Source: Rapana venosa (taxonomy: Eukaryota > Mollusca > Gastropoda > Neogastropoda > Muricidae). Taken from it: a DNA stretch of 64,000 bases. Numbering within the stretch: the first letter of the stretch is position 1; the number at the start of each line of letters is the position of its first letter. Location of the stretch: the NCBI GenBank assembly GCA_028751875.1, contig CM054145.1, positions 1,848,067-1,912,066 on the forward strand, read 5' to 3'. Below are positions 54,785-64,000 of the stretch, piece by piece. The notes under the pieces were generated by a model, which ran no database searches, was not told the origin of the DNA, and saw nothing but the letters and a program-made list of their open reading frames with translations. A program made the position numbers and the translations under genes.

Positions 54785-54965
54785 AACACGAAGGAGGGAC
54801 AGTCTAGTGGTTACAACTTTGAGCTGTACTCCCTCCAACAGTCACTAAGGGCATGGTTCAGGTCTTTGCTGAGGTGTTTGTTCAAGAGAAAGGTTCCCCT
54901 GCCAATTGACACTGGTACTGACTCTATTCCCCTGAAAAGCTCTTCACTTAAACTACAATCCCTTT
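54785..54965 (+). mobile_element. Diverged tRNA-headed SINE (family B-like)
   Basis: GGGACAGTCTAGTGGTTACA is an A-box-like head and ATGGTTCAGGTCTTTGC a decayed B-box region. TTCCCCTGCCAATTGACACT and GGTACTGACTCTATTCCCCT match the family B body order. The 3' end is missing. Confidence 0.6.
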
Positions 54966-55029
54966 AGTGAACACACACAGAACATCGGACGCACACATGG
55001 TAAATCCCATCTTTACTAGACAAGTGGAC

Positions 55030-55095
55030 CAGTGGAGGAAGCTGGTTGTAAAATCTTCAGTGGTGCCCCAACGGTTGACCAGACTATGAGATAGG
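55030..55095 (+). mobile_element. Short RTE-like LINE 3' coding scrap
   Basis: The plus frame reads WRKLVVKSSVVPQRLTRL, the terminal residues of the RTE-like element at 50935-51345, then a stop. Only the last 20 or so codons are kept. Confidence 0.75.
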
Positions 55096-55543
55096 TGAGG
55101 ACGAAAAAAGTGAAGGCCAGCTATCACTGGTGGCATGAATGACACTGACATACCCAGCATGCATTTTGCTCCCAGGATTAAAGACGGGTTCCATCAGGAT
55201 CAACTAGTTTACGACACACTGCCTGAACATGGAGTGCAGCGCCCCAACCGCTCCTCAGGGAGTTGATTCAGGGAGACGTCAGCCCATCAGGTCACTCCAT
55301 CATAACACAGTTATCACAATGCAGTTTTCAACTCACGGGTATCATTGACCCCCCTCTCTCTCTGTCACTAACAGAGAACAGCACTCGAAACTGTGTGAAA
55401 GATATTTCCTTCTTCAAGCTCTCCACAGAAGACAAAAACACGAACAGCAAAGAGATCAGAAAGCTCTAAAAGTGGTACAAAAATACGACACTTCTGTCCA
55501 TGATGATTATTGATTCAATTTTTGCATGTATATGGTCAGACAT

Positions 55544-55575
<32 letters not shown>

Positions 55576-58500
55576 CACAAGTATGGAGATGAAAATGAAC
55601 ACACTACTACATACAGACTCCCTCCTACACCTTCACATCACAGTCGCTTTGCTAATCACACTACACTACAATAGTCTCTTAACCGAGGGGTACTGCATGG
55701 ACAAAACATGCTCTTTCCATCTGTGGCGGTTGTTTGCCAATGCCTAGGTCCTGACAAAGCTGTTAGGGTCCATTCAGTGAAGCTGTCTGCCCATTTCTGC
55801 TCTACAGAAACTGTAAATAAAAACTACACCATAACTTAAAACATTGTCACTTTCTTGGCAAATCAATCTGTTCAGAATATCAGAACTAAACAAAAAGTGT
55901 GGAAAGTTACATTCCTTTGAGTAGAAGAGGTGCTTTATCTTTTCGGTATAGTTGCCAACAATAGACACACCTGCATACACAGTAATAGAACAAAATGAGT
56001 TTGTCGTATTCTTACAATCCTCCCAGCCAACTATCAAGAGCGCCTTACTCTTTTCAGCCACCCTTATTTACTGAGTGAAACGGAAAGTCATTCAACTTCT
56101 GACTTTTTTGGCATGTTTGTGTTACTAAATAAACTTTATGACTTAACGATTTTGTCAAACAGTAAGCTTTGTGCAAGTCCTCCAGTAGAAAATGTGTTTC
56201 CTATTATAAGAACAGTACCATGTTTTCTGGATTAAATCCCCAAACTTAAACTGTATAGATAAAAAGTTGGGGGGGGGAAATCCTGTATCGATCATATCTA
56301 GACTATAAGCTGCGTGATGACAACATTGAATCCAACAGACCACTGAATAATGGATCTTGTTGCAATCATTGTTGCCCCACGTGTCTGGTTGTTCCATCAA
56401 TCAAACATTTCCAGTACACAGTTTCTCATTAAATTACAACGCAGTGTGACGCAGTGGCTTGTAACCCAGAAAACAAACAACCCACCAGCAATGCATCTCC
56501 CCACAGCTGTAGTCAAATGAACTGTTCTGACACAAGCATTGGCAGAGCCAAGTTATCTTCTCCCCTCATCCTTCGTTTCTGTGTGATCCAAACCAGCCAT
56601 GGTAACTCTATCCAAATTCTTTCTTTATCCAAACTGGCAGACTACAAATATTCCTTTACTTCATAATTGCAGACACGGCACACAAGCCTGTCTTTTAACC
56701 AGCCTCCATTCCCACACACATAACCTATGCATAGACACACACCTCCGTTTACCAAGGAAATGATTACAAACAAAACAACCAGTCTCAAACAGCAGACAAC
56801 ATGTTACAGCACAGTCAGATTTTCAAATATAAAACAGTATCAGCACCATACAAATCTCCAATATGTCATGTGCTATATATCTCCTTAAGAGGGTAGGGTA
56901 TCTACATAGGGTTAGCCCTCAAAACATCCAAGTGAGCTTACGTTTTTTATACACCAAACCATCATAGTAATCTTTTGATTCGTGTTCACATGAACATTGC
57001 AGGGGTATTATTTCTACACACAAAGTGCCACACTTGCAAAAGACAACACCAAGAAGCACACAGGTATACACCAACGCACACAGGACATGTCTAGCCACAC
57101 ACACAAAGGAAGATACAAAGTCTATAAAACTAAGCCGGTAAAAGGTAGGATATGTTGTTGACCCTGATTAGGAGCTAGTCATGTCAAAGCACAGCAACAC
57201 TTCTGTATCAAATCCATCAACCTAACCTCATCCATTCACAAAAAACATACTTGACATCAACTGATTTTTTTTTTTTTCAAAAAGTCCTTAAGATAGCGAT
57301 CAATCACTCTCACAGTGCCTTACTGAAATCATGACAATTCATAAGACATGCAGAACAATAAATAGTATAAAATCAAATAAAGACTTTAAAAAATTTACCA
57401 AGAAAGGTTTAAAATGTGCCATCACAGTAGACAAGCAGTCGTACATTTAAGAAAATAGTCAATAAAATCTGTGACCGTTGTAACCGTTATTAAAGCAACA
57501 TACGTCACTTCACACACACACAATGATTTTCATACATCTATCTACACAAGTCCTTTGCAAAAGATGAAAGTTAGACTCAAAACAAAAAAATCTAAACAAA
57601 AACCACAAAAATTAGCCACCAACATCCATTCACTAATCATTCTACACCGACTGAAGCAGCAAATCCACACCAAAAAATCCACTTTGAAACAATAATTATA
57701 TACAGTGTTTTTTGTGTCGATAACGAAGATGATTCCATTACCATGAAAAAAACGAACTACAGATGGAATGCACTACCTTCACCATGTGACTGAAGTGTAC
57801 TTCAACACAGGCGGATGGGCACAACAAATGCACGACAAACAACAGTGCAACTTCATACCCAAAATATCTTTTTTTGTTGTTTATTACTCATTTTTCATTA
57901 ATATCAACAAGCCACGTCCACCGGCAATTCAGAAATACAGAATCTAATCTGCACTTCTTTATTTCAGTCACTTCATTTTAATTTTCAATCAATCAGTATT
58001 GTAGAAATGATATCAGAATGATCAATTTCAAATGCTTCATTACATTCACTTGCATCATTGACAGTCACCTACATGCAGAAGAAGACAACACCCTCTTTGA
58101 AGATGAAGTGTGGCTACCGTTTTGGCATGTTAACACGGAACAACAAACAGTCATACATATCAAATTTCATTTTCAAAGACAGGACAGTAGGTTTGCTGTG
58201 TATTATGTGCCCAGAAGGTGAGACACTGTCCCAGATGTGGACAGCTTGTGTAAACAACAGACAGAGGTGTCTAAACATAGGTAAGCTCTGAATCTTGATG
58301 CAGCTAGGTTTACACTAGGCAGAAGGTAGGTCCAGGAAAATATGAAGATGTCCATGGCTCTGTCAGGTGTCCACCTTTCAACATGTACTTTTTTCCACTT
58401 GCTTCTCTATTTTAGTTTCACGGAATGAATGATACCACCTATCTCTGCTACAATCAATACAAACCACAGGTTTTTTGTTTCTAAAACTGATTTGGAAAGG

Positions 58501-61500
58501 TCGTTTTTTTGCTAAGAAAAATTTCATTCAAAATATACTAAAACTCTAAATAAAACACTTACATTCCATCTTTTATTTTTTGAAAGATAACCCGACTAAA
58601 AAAAATTCTTTTTGTTCAAATTTTAGTAAAACTTCCTAAAGCACTTCTACTTTGTTTCAGTATGAGTAAAAAGAAATTTTCTTTAAAAAAAATAGAAGTA
58701 TTCACTTTTCAAGATACCAAAAAAGGATAATATACTATGGAAACTATAGCATTTCTCATGACAAAATAATCTGAACAAGATGAAGCCTGGAATAAAATAC
58801 ATTTATATAAAAGTAAAGGTACTCCAATACTTAACCACTAAATAACAAAAATTTTAAAAACTAATGAGAAAAAATTAAATACTTGGGGAAAAAAAACCCA
58901 CTAGAAACCACACCCCCCAAAAAATCACTTACAATAACTTCATAAAACCAGACATGAAAGTCAAGACCAAAGTAAAATGTCAAAATCAAAATAAACTTCA
59001 TCTTGAATCTGGATTTGCCCCCCCCCCCCCTTCCACAAAACCTAAAGTAAAACCCAAGTCCACATGGGAAGTCAGAAACAGAGAGAAGAAACTGCAGGAA
59101 GGGGAGGGCAGCAGCAGATGCTCAGAGAAGAAGCCCCCTTCTAGACACTGGTTTGGTTCCTACCATCTAAACTGAGGTCACGATCACGAAGAATCTGACC
59201 TTGCCCGTATGGAACTAACGTCAAACCCAAGTCCACATCTTCGGAGGCATTTCACTGACATATCTGAAACTTAAACCAAACCTCTTTTTTCCATTAGATA
59301 CGGGTTTGCTTTTAATTTCACATATTCTAAATGCTTTGAAATCTAACCAAACTCAAATGCTTCAAAATGGGATTTAATCCAGAATAAAACGTGAACGGTG
59401 CACTTCACAGAACGTCTCAACAAAAGGACATCCACACATCTGTGCTGGTTATGTGAACTGAACTGCAATGAACTTTTCCATTTTTCTGCGAGTAGCCCGG
59501 AGGACAATCCTTGAAAAAAGAGTTAGTTATCCACCGTAACCTTTCTTTTTCGTGTTTGGTCGCCTCATCATTCGTGTGTGCACATTCTTCTTCAAAAAAA
59601 ATTTTTTTGAACGAGGGAGAAGCAAAAAACCAACCCAAAACCAGATGAAGACTGAAGTGGTGACATAAAGCAGACACACAGAGACAGAGAGACAGAGAGA
59701 CAGAGAGGAGGGTGTGAAAAGCAGTACAAAGCAGAGGTGCTGGCTGTTGTATCACAAGGGTTGGTTGGTAGAGTGGAAGACTGACCGACCCGGCAAAGAT
59801 AGAGAGGTGGCCACTTATCACAGCAATCTGCAGCACCAGACCGATGGAGTCCTCTCCACTCCACTCCCTTCTACCACCACCTGTCTCCCAGCTTTCTTCA
59901 ACTTCAACGTCCAATCCAGCTGACCAGTTTCCCACAGTTCACATCATCACCTCCCCGTCTCCACTCTCCACTCACCAAGGGTGGACTGTTACGACCAAAA
60001 CTGTTCTGCAGCTGAGTTAGCAAGGAAAGAAAGCCCAGTTCCAATCAAACCTACACCCACTGCACACTGACCTACCCACCACCACCGCCGTCTATTAAAA
60101 TCATCCTGGCTGTCATGGTTTGCACAAAGCCCTATCCTAGTCAACTCATACACAAAAAATACATGAAACCCACACACACACACAATGTAACGGTGGGCTG
60201 GAACAATTATTACATAACAAAAAACAACAATTCATCTGCTGAACATCAAAACATAATAACTTCCCAACCCCCACCCACCCACCCCCAAAAAATCCAACAC
60301 CTAACCCTCTCAAATTTCAAACAATGTATTTCAAATGAAAAGGAAAAAATCCATAAATCAAAAGAATTCAACAAGAAACATCATCACAATGCAACGGAAA
60401 CAAAGCATGAACAATTTTTTTCCCAAACATATTACACCGTAAGCTAAACTTGGAAAAAAAGGATCCTGACAGTAAACAGCACAATCACTAAAAACTAACA
60501 TCAAAAACAAGTCAAATCACAATTAATGAATTAAACAGCACAGAAAATGTTAAACACACACATACTCAGGTACCCTTCCCTCACACCATACAGCTCACGA
60601 GAAATAAAAACTGGAAAGTGATAAGACAAAGCCAACTTTTACATCTCAAATAAAATATGAGGCAAAGAAGTTTTACAACTAGAATATAATTAAAAAAAGA
60701 CAGAACTTTTAAATCTTAAAAAAAAAAAAGCCAAATTCAAAACAATAAAACTGTAACAGCTAGCAACACAGGAGAGTCAGTCAGTTCTGAAAACAGCCGG
60801 TTCTACGGTTTGTTTTTTGTTTTGGATACTGGCACACAGAAGACTGGGCATCGAGCAATATGACCGCCCAAACCAGCTCTTATGTATCACACACAAGCTA
60901 TCATCCACACACAGCTCATCAATACTGGTCACTTGTAATATCAACGATGACCGCTACACACCCTCCTTAATCCCTTATCTTTGAACAACTCAGCCCCGAT
61001 GCCTTACCTCGTCAAGACTACCGCTGAGGATGGCAAGAAAGGCTGACGAGACTGCCTGCTGCTTGCTACACAGGTCTTACAACGCCGCGCTGCAAGCCTG
61101 ACCCATGTCTGGTGTGGTCAAACCCTCCCGATAAAAGCTGAGACACTGACAGTAAAACAGCGAGTCACAAAGACGTGTAAAAAGATGGCTGCCTTTAACT
61201 CCAAGCACTGCACTACTCTCTCCCAGACATCAGAACTAGACAGACACAAAACAACAAAACCAGGGGCGGTGAGTCGGACACCAGCAGGAGTGCCTACAGC
61301 CTACACATCCCAGCAGCAGAGATCACACACTGCACTGGGAACTACACACGCCTCTGCCCACATCCACGCCTTTAGCATCAAGGGAATCCTGAGGGGGGGA
61401 AACAGGGGGAAAAGAAACGAGTTTATCACCAGCCATGTCAGAAGAATGTCTCATTTTCCTCAGGGTGTTTGTTTTATACACTCCGTGCCAGGCAGTTTCT

Positions 61501-62323
61501 TGGATGCCAACAGACCTGTCAGCCACAGGTGGTGTTAGGGTGTAACTCCCTACATACAAGTGTGTGTGTATGTCTGGATTTTCACCGCATCACACGTTAA
61601 CAAAATTGGAGTATAAAACGTTAGTCACTATTTAAAACACTGTCATTTTTTTTTAAAAAAAGATTGATCCAAACATTTGTAACCAACCCTAGCTGCTGTG
61701 CTTCCTTTCCCCTAACCAGCAAGCCCTCGTGTGATGATATGTCTGTCTGAGCTACGGCGCTGGTCCTTCCAGCCACGGTATGTTGTGAACCGCACTGCCG
61801 CCATGTCATCACATACTTTATCATCTTTACTGAACATTGCTTGTAAAACAAAACTCTTACAAAGATATTTAGTGAGCTGTGGTGGCAAGATGTTATGGAA
61901 TCAAGGTCCCCCTAGTTGAACAGACCTGGAGAAGCTATCAGCGGCAGGCCTTTCTCTCTACAGCAAAACTAACCCTGACAGCTCCACCCCTCCCTTCCTT
62001 CAGGCCAGTCACGTCACTGCAGCGGACTAGGGAGGCCACATGACGGCTGAACCGACCAATCACAGGACACACATATATCAGAATCAAGGACCCCTCCCTC
62101 AAACTCTTTCAGCACAAGTCCTGGGAGCTTAGCAACCTTCTCCTTCCGCTTTAGAGGTCACCTTCATTTCCCTCATCCCCAAAATATCAGTGTGGGAAAG
62201 AGGTAGGGTCAACAGCAAAGCCCTTACAACAAGAGGACCCACAGTCACAGTGTCACCTCAAACGTCACCCAGAAACGACGTTTCTGCCAATGACCAGTTC
62301 CCCTCTCACACCACACCCTCCCA

Positions 62324-62507
62324 CTAAATCTCCAGTCCGCGGAGAAGCGAGGACTCGAGGGTGATCTCAAACTCGGTGAGGGAGTCGAGGATGTGGACGA
62401 TGAAGTTGGTGAGGCTGGGGTTCCTGAGGAAGGAGTTCTCCTCGTACATCTGGGCGGTGACGGTGGTGCTGGCCATCAGGGGCAGCCAGCGGTGCAGGCA
62501 CCGGTCC
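62324..62507 (-). CDS. Terminal coding exon of an unidentified gene
   Basis: An AG acceptor (GGTGCACAG) at 62508-62509 is followed by one base and 60 sense codons, then TAG at 62324-62326. The peptide starts DRCLHRWLPLMASTT, continues VTAQMYEENSFLRNPSL and ends ESSLLRGLEI. Almost every third codon position is G or C (for example ACC, GTC, CTC, GAG) in an AT-rich setting, a strong coding signature. The predicted peptide is amphipathic and helical, of alpha-solenoid appearance, but I cannot name the family. The upstream (GT)n array would be in the preceding intron. Exon phase is 1. Confidence 0.72.
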
Positions 62508-62523
62508 CTGTGCACCAGAGGTT

Positions 62524-62583
62524 GACACACACACACACACACAGACACACACACACACACACACACAGAGACACACACACACA

Positions 62584-62616
<33 letters not shown>

Positions 62617-62735
62617 CACACACTCACACACACACACACAGACACACACAGAGACAGACACACACACACACACAGAGACACACACACACACACAGAACAC
62701 ACACACACACACACAGAGACACACACACACACAGC
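62524..62735. repeat. (AC)n array, (GU)n in the exon's pre-mRNA
   Basis: About 210 bases of (AC)n with ACACAGAC and CAGAGACAC interruptions. On the minus strand, the coding strand of the adjacent exon, it is (GT)n, ending about 15 bases before the AG acceptor. It replaces most of a normal polypyrimidine tract. Confidence 0.9.
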
Positions 62736-63644
62736 TTCAAAGTCACAGTCAAGTCAAAAACACTTCAATCATCCCATGAAGGGCAATTACAACACTGACA
62801 GGCACACTGATACTATCATTATCATCATTATTTCGAAAAGACACAAGAAAGCTACGTTTCATATTGGTATAAACATTCCAAAGATAACTTCAAAGAAAAG
62901 TATCACACACACACACACATTCACGCACACACACTTATGCACGCATGCACTCACACACACACCAATGTAGGAATACATTATTATAAAAACCGCTGACTGG
63001 AAGAGATATAAATTTATTATTTACATGTGCGCGCACACACGCATTCACACATGCACATATGCACGCATGTGCACATCCACACACACCAATGTGTGTATGA
63101 ATACAATGTTAAAAAGACCATTGACTAGAAAAGACATATAAATTTATATATTATAGCAGTAAGTAAGTACATGGCTGTCACTGACCATAAAACACACTGG
63201 GGGTCACACAGCCTAGCGGTTAGACAGTTGTACTGATGATGTGATAGTTACCAGAAAATTACATGAATATTACGTACACATGCATTTCCAATATACCCAA
63301 AGAAAAATCCTTATTAAGCCACACACACACACACGAGCAGAAACAAAATCACCTTGCGTGGACTTTCTAAATTCATATTTATAAGCAAACCTGGTTAATG
63401 CTTACAAAATGAAAATCCCCCCTCCCCCCTCCACACACCCAAGCTAACCCTCCCTTCTCTTTAGCCCTTCATTGTACCTCCTTCTTAGTAAAATGAAGAT
63501 CTTTAAAAAGTCAAGAAATTTTAAACTATGTCTGATTCACACACAATTTCACCAGCTTCCCTCCCCCCCCCCCCCCCCCCCCCTCTCCCAAAAAAAAACC
63601 ACACACACACACATACAGTCTCACTCACACACACACACAGTGGA
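62736..63644. other. Putative intron with AC repeats
   Basis: Contains AC and CACGCAC tracts at 62903-62960, 63029-63085 and 63318-63334. A local duplication is shown by ATAAATTTAT-flanked ACACACCAATGT segments near 62960 and 63085, with a tRNA-like scrap at 63205-63230 and a C run at 63564-63583. No exon is recognised. Confidence 0.5.
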
Positions 63645-64000
63645 GATGGGATAGCCTAGTGGTTAGAACACTGTGCTCGCCATCTGACAACCCGGGTTCA
63701 ATTCCCGTTGAAGGGGATATTTTCCCCTGGAGTTAACATCAGTGCAGACTCCACTCTCCCCAAAAGTCCTTCGGATGAGACTATAAACTGAGGCCCCGTG
63801 TGCGAACGCACGCAGAACATCTTGCACACACGTTAAATCCCGTTCCGCTTTTCGTAAGAGTAGGCCATTGTGTGCCAGTGGGAACAGATGACAAAAATTT
63901 TCAAAACTGCATACACACGGGGACTAGATGTAAAAAAGCACATACGTGCTTATTCCATTATCCTCGATATAAAAGAATAGAATAAAATAAAATAATAAAT
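63645..64000 (+). mobile_element. SINE family B, full length (reference copy)
   Basis: A-box TAGCCTAGTGG at 63652-63662 and B-box GGTTCAATTCC at 63695-63705. Body with TATTTTCCCCTGGAGTTAAC, central domain TTCGGATGAGACTATAAAC, CGTTAAATCCCGTTCCGC, and 3' end CTTATTCCATTATCCTCGAT at about 63949-63968, followed by an (AATAA)n tail cut by the window end. It lies in the minus-strand gene's candidate intron, in antisense orientation. Confidence 0.93.

Larger units (their letters stand above)
52749..62323 (-). other. Low-repeat AT-rich interval, candidate long 3' UTR
   Basis: 9.6 kb with far fewer recognised repeats than the rest of the window: poly-C at 53831-53847, (GA)n at 55546-55575, C run at 59028-59038, and old retroelement scraps at 54785-55090. 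Open frames are short and lack coding bias. On the minus strand it directly follows the stop of a real-looking coding exon, so some or all of it may be 3' UTR. Introns or plain intergenic DNA are equally possible from sequence alone. Confidence 0.35.

Noticed and set aside
59417..59935. 172-codon minus-strand frame
   Set aside because: Contains a translated CTCTGT simple repeat and no recognisable domain. It lies in the candidate 3' UTR.
62476..62732. Cysteine/valine-rich frames in (AC)n
   Set aside because: Microsatellite translation on both strands. Only the non-repetitive 62326-62507 part has coding bias.
1..64000. Bacterial features such as operons, ribosome binding sites, integrons or phage
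   Set aside because: No dense gene arrangement or Shine-Dalgarno-linked frames. SINEs, LINEs and splice-like exons show an animal genome.

Overview
This is eukaryotic, repeat-dominated, non-coding-rich DNA from an animal. It carries many fragments of non-LTR retrotransposons, several tRNA-headed SINE families, long GA and GT microsatellites and minisatellites, spliced-looking exon candidates and two 500-N scaffold gaps. There are no operons and no long uninterrupted genes. The mixture suggests an invertebrate with a large genome, most likely a mollusc (possibly a gastropod). That placement is inference from style only.

Layout. 1-8795 is one copy of a locus that reappears, nearly identical in unique sequence, at about 12420-25060. 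The second copy holds a further 3.77 kb (about 17560-21335). Between the copies lie a gap (8796-9295), a retrotransposon tail, SINEs and about 1 kb of homopolymer-rich, probably poor-quality sequence. 26.3-30.9 kb holds a degraded LINE on the minus strand with a coiled-coil ORF1 and a reverse transcriptase. 31.03-31.85 kb is an 814-nt uninterrupted polypurine tract. 31.9-33.0 kb has two SINEs. 33.6-41.9 kb is a nest of related minisatellites interleaved with reverse-transcriptase fragments, arranged as repeated modules. After the second gap (41887-42386), 43.3-46.6 kb is again homopolymer-inflated and partly very G-rich. 46.8-52.3 kb is packed with LINE 3' ends and SINEs.

Genes. The best host coding exon is a C-terminal exon at 62324-62507 on the minus strand. 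It has high GC at third codon positions, a usable splice acceptor, and a (GT)n tract of about 210 nt just upstream of that acceptor. The roughly 9.6 kb downstream of its stop (52.7-62.3 kb) is AT-rich and mostly free of recognised repeats. It could hold a very long 3' UTR, with a polyadenylation signal at 52743-52748. A second exon candidate, with one hydrophobic helix, is in the duplicated block (5174-5435 and 21507-21752, minus). I recognise neither protein.

Mobile DNA. At least five SINE families were separated by eye. One (family E) joins a tRNA-like start to a stretch resembling 5S rRNA. LINE pieces include RTE-like C-termini, a CR1/Jockey-like reverse transcriptase, and a LINE with an RNase H domain. 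Its 3' tail explains a (CCAAT)-bordered dispersed repeat in the window. The most unusual structure is the 33.6-41.9 kb cluster, where reverse-transcriptase remnants and hypervariable minisatellites have been copied together.
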